A DNA stretch of 24,200 nucleotides, from positions 1-24,200 of the IMG/VR virus record IMGVR_UViG_3300021091_000415. One strand, 5' to 3'. The notes beneath the pieces were generated by a model that was given only the letters and a program-made list of their open reading frames with translations, had not been told where the DNA came from and made no database searches. This stretch comes from a virus. The position numbers were made by a program, and so were the translations under genes. Positions 19,327 through 24,167 of this stretch are shown here, piece after piece; the stretch's first letter is position 1, and every line of letters begins with the position of its first letter.

Positions 19327-19418
19327 TGTGTCTGGGTCTTGTGAGTTTGGCGAGCGTATCATAAGACTCGCAGTTTGTCAACCCACGAACCGCCGAAAAA
19401 TTCACAGACCCACACATA
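19327..19418 (+). ncRNA. predicted three-way-junction structured RNA
   Basis: P1 pairs 19334-19348 with 19398-19411 (GGGTCT and GTGAGTTT against AAATTCAC and AGACCC, one bulge, one G-U) and can extend outward to 19327/19418 with one mismatch. Inside are P2 GCGAG/CTCGC (19350-19354/19367-19371, 12-base loop) and P3 GTTTGT/ACGAAC (19373-19378/19385-19390, 6-base loop CAACCC), joined by single-base linkers and a 7-base linker CGCCGAA. A competing GGCG/CGCC (19349/19391) exists. It matches neither a tRNA nor a hammerhead. Transcription from TATAAT boxes upstream is possible. This is hand folding only. Confidence 0.5.
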
Positions 19419-19485
19419 AGACTTATAAGATTATTATATAACGATACAATAATATCATATAATTCCTATATATTCTTATGTGAAT

Positions 19486-19656
19486 CTCGACGAGACCTGC
19501 AGTACTTGCATCTAGTCGAGTTTTGTGGTACAATAAACACAGTTATCTCGACGAGTTATGTACGACGACTACGATCTCGACTATACATACAGCAACGATT
19601 ACGCGGATCTCGACGAGGACACATATGCCGAACTAGGCACATCAGATCTCGACGAG
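19486..19656 (+). repeat. CTCGACGAG palindrome cluster 1 (four copies)
   Basis: Exact copies at 19486-19494, 19547-19555, 19609-19617 and 19648-19656. The 9-mer is an odd palindrome CTCG-A-CGAG, always with A in the centre on this strand. Two copies are upstream of the acidic gene and two are inside it, where they encode Leu-Asp-Glu in DLDED. Confidence 0.9.
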
Positions 19657-19713
19657 GATTATGCACGGGATGGGCAAGATTACCAAGATCTTGCATATCG
19701 ACACTACGCATGA
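19558..19713 (+). CDS. small Asp/Tyr-rich acidic protein
   Basis: A 51-residue reading frame starting MYDDYDLDYTY, extremely rich in Asp (14) and Tyr, with two DLDED units (residues about 17-21 and 30-34). A CTCGACGAG repeat ends 3 bases before the ATG, in place of a Shine-Dalgarno. The acidity is like DNA-mimic or anti-restriction proteins, but the size is small and this is speculation. An overlapping Arg-rich frame (19506-19751) is considered a shadow. Confidence 0.5.
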   Translation: MYDDYDLDYTYSNDYADLDEDTYAELGTSDLDEDYARDGQDYQDLAYRHYA

Positions 19714-19744
19714 TAGAATCTAGTACACATTACATCGAGTTCTT

Positions 19745-19894
19745 ATGTTGATGCAGAAGCGCAGGGTCATTGTTACTCTAGACATTGATTGCTATGATGA
19801 TCTAGATGTACATGATATTGATTGGAAGGATCTTCTAGACCTAGAAGGGGATGAGAATATTCATGTAAGCATTAAAGAGTACGATCCTTTCTGA
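19745..19894 (+). CDS. small acidic hypothetical protein
   Basis: A 49-residue protein (MLMQKRRVIVTLDIDCYDDL) with WKDLLDLEGDENIHVSIKEY at the end. The strand VIVTLDID and the closing strand HVSIKEY suggest a small beta fold; similar short phage proteins are familiar but uncharacterised. It is followed after 4 bases by cassette copy G. Confidence 0.6.
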   Translation: MLMQKRRVIVTLDIDCYDDLDVHDIDWKDLLDLEGDENIHVSIKEYDPF

Positions 19895-19898
19895 TAGT

Positions 19899-19958
19899 AT
19901 GACAGTTCGATAAGTGGCACAAGGGGTCTTGAGTACCTATGAGATCCAGTGGTACATT
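19899..19958 (+). promoter_or_regulatory. promoter cassette, copy G
   Basis: ATGACA-N10-TGGCAC (19899-19920), then AAGGGG and a weak hairpin GTACC/GGTAC; TACATT at 19953-19958 lies 32 bases after the dyad. ATG 19987 is 28 bases on, preceded by CCCCAACC. Confidence 0.6.
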
Positions 19959-19986
19959 GACCTTGTTCGACACCTGAACCCCAACC

Positions 19987-20169
19987 ATGTCCATCTACAC
20001 TGAGAACGGTTACGAATCCCGCACCGAATACCTCAACGAACTGCGTGAGGAGTACGGTGATCTGGTTGACATCCTTATCGGTGTGCTACCATCGTCAGAA
20101 GATTTCGACGGTCTTGTAATCGCTCTGGAAGACGCATTGGAATCGGGAGAGTACGAAGACCTCCTGTGA
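19987..20169 (+). CDS. small acidic hypothetical protein
   Basis: A 60-residue protein (MSIYTENGYESRTEYLNELR), acidic and helical, with GLVIALEDALESGEYEDLL at the end. The C/G-rich start resembles other cassette-driven genes. The TGA stop is the TGA of the next GTGACA dyad. Function unknown. Confidence 0.65.
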   Translation: MSIYTENGYESRTEYLNELREEYGDLVDILIGVLPSSEDFDGLVIALEDALESGEYEDLL

Positions 20170-20222
20170 CACTTTGAACACTGTCCACGGGGCACACAGG
20201 AGTCTCTCCGGTGCCCTATACT
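20166..20222 (+). promoter_or_regulatory. promoter cassette, copy H, with hairpin
   Basis: GTGACA-N10-TGTCCA (20166-20187); hairpin GGGCAC/GTGCCC (20190-20195/20211-20216) runs directly into TATACT (20217-20222), 29 bases after the dyad. ATG 20249 is 26 bases on. Confidence 0.72.
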
Positions 20223-20248
20223 GATTCAGTCAACCCACCTCTGACGCC

Positions 20249-20716
20249 ATGGGTACTCGCTCTCGCATTGGTTACGAACTTCCTGATCATTCAGTGGTTT
20301 CTGTCTACTGCCACTGGGATGGTTATGTAGAACACAATGGTAAGATTCTGGTAGAGCATTATCAGAATCGTGATGATGTTGTGGATCTCATTGATGGCGG
20401 TGGTATTTCATCACTGCGAACCCGTGGCACTTGGGATCATTCTTCCCCTCTTCGTGATGAGAATGGAGAGTACATTTCAGATGTTGCAGGTTATCTGAAG
20501 TATGAGAATGATCGTGATCCTCAACCGCTTTATTATACTGAGCGGGGAGAAGAACTGGACATTGCACATACTTCATTTGATGAGTTTGTGAGTGGAAATC
20601 TTGGTGGTGAAGAGTATGCGTACCTGTTCGATCTGAATGGTAACTGGAAAGCATACAAGATGAACTGGGATGGTCCTGTAGAGCGTGTTGAGATTCCTAA
20701 CTATGTGACAGCGTAG
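20249..20716 (+). CDS. conserved phage hypothetical protein (MGTRSRIG type)
   Basis: A 155-residue protein starting MGTRSRIGYELPDHSVVSVY, followed by CHWDGYVEHNGKILVEHYQN. This N-terminal block is widespread in tailed-phage and plasmid proteins of unknown function. The rest is acidic, with EYAYLFDLNGNWKAYKM near the C-terminus. Its final VTA-stop lies in the next dyad (GTGACAGCGTAG). Regulatory context: between cassettes H and I, so it is probably a single-gene transcript. Confidence 0.8.
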   Translation: MGTRSRIGYELPDHSVVSVYCHWDGYVEHNGKILVEHYQNRDDVVDLIDGGGISSLRTRGTWDHSSPLRDENGEYISDVAGYLKYENDRDPQPLYYTERGEELDIAHTSFDEFVSGNLGGEEYAYLFDLNGNWKAYKMNWDGPVERVEIPNYVTA

Positions 20717-20762
20717 AAACTGGCACAAGGGCACTGGAAGCGCCTCTGGTGCCCCTTATACT
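20705..20762 (+). promoter_or_regulatory. promoter cassette, copy I, with hairpin
   Basis: GTGACA-N10-TGGCAC (20705-20726); hairpin GGGCAC/GTGCCC (20729-20734/20749-20754), then CTTATACT with -10 at 20757-20762, 30 bases after the dyad. ATG 20791 is 28 bases on after CAACCAACCACACACC. Confidence 0.75.
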
Positions 20763-20790
20763 ACAAGAGTCAACCAACCACACACCTCTC

Positions 20791-20919
20791 ATGGAAGACA
20801 CCCTTTGGTCTGAGATTATGGAAGCACCCGGTGAGATCTGGGATCTTCCGGAACTGCAGGATGAAGATGAGAATGAGCAGACTTGGAATGAGTTTGTCAA
20901 CAGCAATGTGACACTCTAA
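20791..20919 (+). CDS. small acidic protein
   Basis: A 42-residue, very acidic protein (MEDTLWSEIMEAPGEIWDLP) with 12 or more Glu/Asp. It is framed by two cassettes, and its last codons (NVTL-stop) form the GTGACA of the next one. Function unknown. Confidence 0.58.
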   Translation: MEDTLWSEIMEAPGEIWDLPELQDEDENEQTWNEFVNSNVTL

Positions 20920-20966
20920 CAACTGGCACAAGGGGGGTTTACATTCCCCCCAATCCGTTCTACATT
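20908..20966 (+). promoter_or_regulatory. promoter cassette, copy J, with hairpin
   Basis: GTGACA-N10-TGGCAC (20908-20929); hairpin GGGGGG/CCCCCC (20932-20937/20946-20951); TACATT at 20961-20966, 31 bases after the dyad. ATG 20989 is 22 bases on. Confidence 0.7.
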
Positions 20967-20988
20967 ACCTTTGTTCCTGAGACACCTC

Positions 20989-21150
20989 ATGACTGACACT
21001 CTTTCACGAAACATCTACCGCGCTTTGTTCAGTGAAGAGCAGTGGGATCTGATCTATGCTATGGTAGGTCATGCTCTGGATGATGATGACTTTGATCCAG
21101 AGGATGTCTACACTATTCGCAACAAGATTCACGCTATCTTTGGAGACTGA
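20989..21150 (+). CDS. small acidic helical protein
   Basis: A 53-residue protein (MTDTLSRNIYRALFSEEQWD) with HALDDDDFDPEDVYTIRNKI. Its TGA overlaps the next ATG by one base. It heads a run of eight overlapping mini-genes to 22286. Confidence 0.62.
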   Translation: MTDTLSRNIYRALFSEEQWDLIYAMVGHALDDDDFDPEDVYTIRNKIHAIFGD

Positions 21151-21365
21151 TGCAGTTTCAAATCACCTTCATTCAATTTGATTGCTCACTTGATTGTGAG
21201 GATGACTGGTCAGAATCAGATCAGATCTGTACCGAAAAAAAACTTAATTTAGAGTATGTTGGTACGATTTGGGAGGCAGATGATGAAGATGACCTCGTAG
21301 AAGAGATCACTTGCGCTGCAGGTTGGTGCATCAAGTCCATTGATTATCGTCACATTCTGAAATGA
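21150..21365 (+). CDS. small acidic hypothetical protein
   Basis: A 71-residue protein (MQFQITFIQFDCSLDCEDDW), with Cys at about 12, 16, 27, 56 and 60, and alternating strands. Function unknown; it overlaps both neighbours. Confidence 0.62.
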   Translation: MQFQITFIQFDCSLDCEDDWSESDQICTEKKLNLEYVGTIWEADDEDDLVEEITCAAGWCIKSIDYRHILK

Positions 21366-21535
21366 CTAACCTTCGCTATTCTACTGGCACAGAACTCTTT
21401 GAGTTTCTGTATGCCAAATGCAGGGAAGATCATGACCTTCTCGCTATGATTGTCGATGAGTACATTGTCTCTCTAAGTGACAGCAAACTCATTGAACTTG
21501 AAGACTTCCTCACCAACAACTTCGGAGACAACTGA
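21362..21535 (+). CDS. small hypothetical protein
   Basis: A 57-residue protein (MTNLRYSTGTELFEFLYAKC), helical and acidic, bounded by ATGA and TGATG junctions. Function unknown. Confidence 0.6.
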   Translation: MTNLRYSTGTELFEFLYAKCREDHDLLAMIVDEYIVSLSDSKLIELEDFLTNNFGDN

Positions 21536-21717
21536 TGAACCGCACTGAACTTCAAGATGCTCTCATTCAGCAGATGCTGGATAACATGGACCTCAAGACA
21601 ATGACCCAACTCTGCTATGACTACCTGGACGAGGGTTATGCTAAGTATTCTGATGAAGAACTGATCGCTGAATGTGACGAATACTACCCCGAACTGCTGG
21701 AGGAATCTGCACAATGA
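21535..21717 (+). CDS. small acidic helical protein
   Basis: A 60-residue protein (MNRTELQDALIQQMLDNMDL), rich in Glu, Asp, Leu and Tyr, helical. ATGA junction with the next gene. Function unknown. Confidence 0.6.
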   Translation: MNRTELQDALIQQMLDNMDLKTMTQLCYDYLDEGYAKYSDEELIAECDEYYPELLEESAQ

Positions 21718-21842
21718 CACCTGACACTCTGAACTTTACTGGCGACTCTGTGACAGTTCTCGGACTGGTCGGAGTCATCTCCACTGGCATCATCCTGGTG
21801 CTATGCTTCACTCGTTACTTCAATTCACCCTTGAGGAAATGA
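21714..21842 (+). CDS. small single-span membrane protein
   Basis: A 42-residue protein with a polar start (MTPDTLNFTGDS), a hydrophobic span at about 13-33 (TVLGLVGVISTGIILVLCF), and a basic end (RKstop), predicted N-out/C-in. ATGA junctions on both sides. Function unknown. Confidence 0.55.
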   Translation: MTPDTLNFTGDSVTVLGLVGVISTGIILVLCFTRYFNSPLRK

Positions 21843-22018
21843 CTTACCTTGAACTTCTGAAGAAACTCCAAACTCTTGAGAAGAACCAACTAGATCGTCA
21901 GGTTCTCGTCTACAATGAAGAGGAAGATCTCTTCTATGATGATGGAACAAATCTCCGCATCACAGATCGTTCTGTTCCTGGTTTCATTGATGCAGACTTT
22001 CCGTACCTTGTAGTATGA
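21839..22018 (+). CDS. small acidic hypothetical protein
   Basis: A 59-residue protein from ATG 21839 (MTYLELLKKLQTLEKNQLDR), chosen for its ATGA overlap; the in-frame ATG at 21803 would lie inside the membrane-protein gene. VLVYNEEEDLFYDDG follows. Several phages have similar 'LKxLxxLxxxQLDxxVxVY' proteins of unknown role. Confidence 0.6.
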   Translation: MTYLELLKKLQTLEKNQLDRQVLVYNEEEDLFYDDGTNLRITDRSVPGFIDADFPYLVV

Positions 22019-22143
22019 TTCTCTTGCTCGGCGCATTTATTATCACCATGTTCTTGGTGATGTTCTATCTCGAAGACCGTCAAGGTGGCGGTCTTTATGA
22101 TTCAGATCCCACTGCACACTATCGCCATCGTAATCGCAAATGA
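22015..22143 (+). CDS. small single-span membrane protein
   Basis: A 42-residue protein with a hydrophobic N-terminus (MILLLGAFIITMFLVMFYLE) and a polar basic tail ending YRHRNRK. It is bounded by ATGA junctions. Function unknown. Confidence 0.55.
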   Translation: MILLLGAFIITMFLVMFYLEDRQGGGLYDSDPTAHYRHRNRK

Positions 22144-22286
22144 CCAAACAACTTCTGATCTCTCAACTTCGCCAAGGCAAAAATGGGAACGACATCCTTC
22201 ACATTCTTGATGTACTCTGTAATGGGATGGACAGTAGTGAATCTAGTCAAGATAATGTCCCAACACTAGACGAGATTCAATTCTAA
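22140..22286 (+). CDS. small hypothetical protein
   Basis: A 48-residue protein (MTKQLLISQLRQGKNGNDIL), ending TLDEIQF. Short helical start, acidic end. The last codons carry a near-match (CTAGACGAG) of the palindromic repeat that follows. Function unknown. Confidence 0.55.
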   Translation: MTKQLLISQLRQGKNGNDILHILDVLCNGMDSSESSQDNVPTLDEIQF

Positions 22287-22374
22287 ACTCGACGAGGTGT
22301 GACAGATGTTCTAGTGGCACATTCACTCTCGACGAGATCAGCAAGATCAACTAGATTATGCACATCTCGACGAG
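22266..22374 (+). repeat. CTCGACGAG palindrome cluster 2 (three copies plus one near-match)
   Basis: Exact copies at 22288-22296, 22328-22336 and 22366-22374; the last is part of a 13-bp palindrome ATCTCGACGAGAT. A one-mismatch copy CTAGACGAG is at 22266-22274. Two copies bracket the dyad of cassette K and one lies between its -10 and the ATG. Confidence 0.88.
22299..22357 (+). promoter_or_regulatory. promoter cassette, copy K, with CTCGACGAG sites
   Basis: GTGACA-N10-TGGCAC (22299-22320); TAGATT at 22352-22357, exactly 31 bases later; ATG 22381 is 23 bases on. The spacer has no GC hairpin; instead a CTCGACGAG site sits in it. This suggests an extra layer of control. Confidence 0.6.
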
Positions 22375-22380
22375 ATCATC

Positions 22381-22569
22381 ATGCAAACTGCATCTGTTAC
22401 ACCAATCTCGAACAAGGCAAAGAACAGATTCTCGAACATCATGAATCGTAACGAGATCTGCATCATTGAGCAACACAAAGGTAACAAAGTGTTTCTCACA
22501 TCCATGAACAAGCGTTACCATTTCTGGGTGACCATTGACAACGACCCAGACTGGATGGTATCATTCTAG
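22381..22569 (+). CDS. small conserved phage-type protein
   Basis: A 62-residue protein starting MQTASVTPISNKAKNRFSNI, then IIEQHKGNKVFLTSMNKRYH and FWVTIDNDPDW. The HKGNKVFL...NxRYHFWV core is familiar from cyanophage proteins of unknown function. It is beta-rich and basic. Single gene between cassette K and the long leader region. Confidence 0.68.
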   Translation: MQTASVTPISNKAKNRFSNIMNRNEICIIEQHKGNKVFLTSMNKRYHFWVTIDNDPDWMVSF

Positions 22570-22661
22570 AACAAAGACGGAAGGGGTTTGCCGTCGCTTT
22601 CTTGTTAAAGTTACCCAGCGCGAAAGAGAACCGATAATTATAGGGTCTAGGTGAGGTGGTT

Positions 22662-22697
22662 AAGGAGATGGGGTGGTGCCTGTCTCCTTTTTTCTTT
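22662..22697 (+). terminator. rho-independent terminator
   Basis: AAGGAGA (22662-22668) pairs with TCTCCTT (22683-22689), followed by a run of six T and CTTT. This is the strongest intrinsic terminator in the window and ends transcription from the left. Confidence 0.8.
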
Positions 22698-22702
22698 ATA
22701 CG

Positions 22703-22728
22703 GTATAACGATACTGTTATACTATAAT
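22703..22728 (+). promoter_or_regulatory. promoter with GTATAAC-N6-GTTATAC operator-like repeat
   Basis: GTATAAC (22703-22709) and GTTATAC (22716-22722) form a perfect 7-bp inverted repeat directly before TATAAT (22723-22728). The repeat covers the -35 region, as expected for a repressor site. The related repeat at 8410 has spacing 7 instead of 6. A transcript would begin near 22735 and give a leader of about 195 bases. Confidence 0.6.
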
Positions 22729-22749
22729 AACACACTCCCATCCATCCTA

Positions 22750-22829
22750 GCACACTGCTCTGGGTTCTGGCAGGTACGGGTTCCCCTGATGCCCGATACC
22801 TATAAGTGCAAAAAACCCGTGCAGTGTGC
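22750..22829 (+). promoter_or_regulatory. leader RNA with mutually exclusive stems
   Basis: Fold 1: GCACACTGC (22750-22758) pairs with GCAGTGTGC (22821-22829) and ACGGGTT (22776-22782) with AACCCGT (22814-22820), the two 3' arms adjoining. Fold 2: GGTACGGG (22773-22780) pairs with CCCGATACC (22792-22800) with one bulged A. The ACGGG segment is shared, so both inner stems cannot form together. This resembles an attenuator or riboswitch, but no known class was recognised and the pairing was done by hand. Confidence 0.5.
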
Positions 22830-22847
22830 CAATCGAATCAGTGGCAC
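22826..22847 (+). promoter_or_regulatory. isolated dyad copy GTGCCA-N10-TGGCAC
   Basis: A perfect-arm version of the cassette dyad, overlapping the 3' arm of the leader stem. At the expected distance only a poor -10 (CATCAT, about 22880-22885) is found, so it may regulate the upstream promoter or be a decayed cassette. Confidence 0.5.
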
Positions 22848-22929
22848 AAGGTCGCTGGTGTGGGTCGGTTCTGGCATGGCATCATTCACACATCGGCGCA
22901 CCACTGACGCCGACCACCACCCAAGACAA

Positions 22930-23406
22930 ATGACCGACCTTCAGACTCTCCTGATTAACATCGAAGAACTGAAAGTTCAGTTCGCAAAGAGTTTTGAAAC
23001 CATCGAAACTGCTGTGTCATTGTTGCAAACTCAGCAACAACAACAGCAGGTCAATGTAGATCAAACTGCTCTTAAGTTTGTTGACTTTTTCGCACAAGAA
23101 CTGGAAAACAACATCTCTGGAGGCAAATTGTTCGCTGCTCGATTGAACTTCATTCGGCAGAATTACGACAAAATGTATTATCAATCCTTGAATGACATTT
23201 ACAAGGAATTGATTAACAAACCCGCACCAGGTTGGGCAAAGCGTCGTCAACTTTTGCTGACTGCATCTGCAATCTGGCGTTATACTTTCCACGGTCGTTC
23301 TTATGATCTTAAGTGTCAAATTGAAGCGGCGATGGAGTGTAGCGATTGTGGGCAATTTGTGCGCCCAATGGTAGAAAGAATGATCCAGGAAAAACTCTGG
23401 GTGTGA
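22930..23406 (+). CDS. hypothetical protein
   Basis: A 158-residue protein from ATG 22930 (MTDLQTLLINIEELKVQFAK). It has an N-terminal coiled coil (1-38) ending in a run of six Gln, then a helical body with FVDFFAQELEN, FAARLNFIRQNYDKMYYQSL and a C-terminal MECSDCGQFVRPMVERMIQE, whose CxxC may bind a metal. Longer in-frame forms are rejected (see leader region). Function unknown. Its TGA is that of the next GTGACA. Confidence 0.7.
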   Translation: MTDLQTLLINIEELKVQFAKSFETIETAVSLLQTQQQQQQVNVDQTALKFVDFFAQELENNISGGKLFAARLNFIRQNYDKMYYQSLNDIYKELINKPAPGWAKRRQLLLTASAIWRYTFHGRSYDLKCQIEAAMECSDCGQFVRPMVERMIQEKLWV

Positions 23407-23462
23407 CAGTTTGTTAAGATGCACACTGGGGGGATCACTTCCCCCTCTGTGCCCTGTAGGAT
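23403..23462 (+). promoter_or_regulatory. promoter cassette, copy L, with hairpin
   Basis: GTGACA-N10-ATGCAC (23403-23424); hairpin GGGGGG/CCCCC (23428-23445), extendable by GCACA/TGTGC; TAGGAT at 23457-23462, 32 bases after the dyad. ATG 23487 is 24 bases on, after CACCACACCACCCG and no Shine-Dalgarno. Confidence 0.68.
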
Positions 23463-23486
23463 AACCTCAGTTCACCACACCACCCG

Positions 23487-24167
23487 ATGAACCGCGTTAC
23501 CATCACCCGAATCTCTGGCAACAGCAAGACCGGACCGATCACCACCACACGCACCGATCGCGCAACTTGCCCCACTACCTGCCCGTTTTATGATGCAGGT
23601 TGCTACGCTACTCTGGGGCGTGAGCGTATGCAATGGGACCGCCTTAATCGTCAAGAAACAGGTGTAAGTTGGGATGAGTTTATCTCTCAGATCCGCCGTA
23701 TTGTGCCCAATGGTATGCTGTGGCGGCACAATACTGCAGGCGATCTGCCACACAATGATGGCAGCATTGATTATCTGAAACTCAAACAGTTGATCAATGC
23801 AAACAAGGGTAAGAAGGGTTTCACCTATTCTCACCACGTTCTGACAGATCACAACGTGATTGCACTACAGAACGCGAACGGGTTAGGTTTCACTGTAAAC
23901 GCATCTTGTGAGTCGGTTGATGAAGCGGACCGCGTGATGAGTGAGCATAACATTCCTGCCGTTGCTGTTGTTCATTCTGAAGAAAAGCGCCGATTCTTCA
24001 CAACAACCAACGGTCGCAAGGTTGTTACTTGCCCTGCAGCATTGCACCCTGGCAAAGTAACCTGTGCCACTTGTGGTTTGTGTCAACAATCCGACCGTGA
24101 GTTTGTGATAGCGTTTCCTGCACACGGCGTGGCAAAGAATAAAGTTAATGCCATTGTGACAGTCTGA
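23487..24167 (+). CDS. Cys-rich DUF7227-like phage protein
   Basis: A 226-residue protein starting MNRVTITRISGNSKTGPITT. CPTTCPFYDAGCYA (28-41, Cys28/32/39) near the N-terminus and TCPAALHPGKVTCATCGLC (181-199, Cys182/193/196/199) near the C-terminus could form one metal or iron-sulfur site. The middle resembles an alpha/beta barrel segment (FTYSHHVLTDH, NIPAVAVVHSEEKRRFFTT). I recall such proteins in many tailed phages as DUF7227, without known function. The gene is visibly more G/C-rich than the left half of the window. It ends VTV-stop inside the last dyad. Confidence 0.78.
   Translation: MNRVTITRISGNSKTGPITTTRTDRATCPTTCPFYDAGCYATLGRERMQWDRLNRQETGVSWDEFISQIRRIVPNGMLWRHNTAGDLPHNDGSIDYLKLKQLINANKGKKGFTYSHHVLTDHNVIALQNANGLGFTVNASCESVDEADRVMSEHNIPAVAVVHSEEKRRFFTTTNGRKVVTCPAALHPGKVTCATCGLCQQSDREFVIAFPAHGVAKNKVNAIVTV

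Larger units (their letters stand above)
19100..19557 (+). other. 458-base noncoding patch
   Basis: No supported gene. From left to right it holds an A/T-rich stretch with two TATAAT boxes (19156-19161 and 19178-19183), a 26-bp tandem repeat, a predicted branched RNA fold, a second A/T-rich stretch, and the first two CTCGACGAG palindromes. This is the largest gene-free stretch in the window and the least phage-operon-like. Confidence 0.7.
22570..22929 (+). other. 360-base noncoding leader region
   Basis: No supported gene. It contains a hairpin after the upstream gene (arms AACAA/TTGTT, AAG/CTT and ACGG/CCGT, about 22571-22606), a rho-independent terminator, an inverted-repeat promoter, alternative RNA stems, and one copy of the dyad. 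An in-frame extension of the downstream gene through this region (from 22651) is rejected because it would code through the terminator and stems. Confidence 0.7.

Noticed and set aside
19334-19411. tRNA or hammerhead ribozyme in the branched fold, on either strand
   Set aside because: No T-arm consensus, no 7-bp acceptor with proper spacing, and no CTGATGA/GAAA hammerhead core; only generic three-way pairing is supported.
19506-19751. 81-residue Arg-rich frame
   Set aside because: It is an alternative frame of the CTCGACGAG-rich region; Arg arises from CGA codons in the repeats, and it overlaps the better acidic frame at 19558 and the start of 19745.
21752-21773. Another GTGACA-N10-TGG dyad inside the membrane-protein gene at 21714
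   Set aside because: Second arm is TGGTCG, not TGNCAC, and there is no -10 or gene start at the expected distance.
22651-22929. Long N-terminal extension of the 22930 protein
   Set aside because: It would read through a rho-independent terminator, a promoter and paired leader stems and gives low-complexity non-protein-like sequence; ATG 22930 is preferred.
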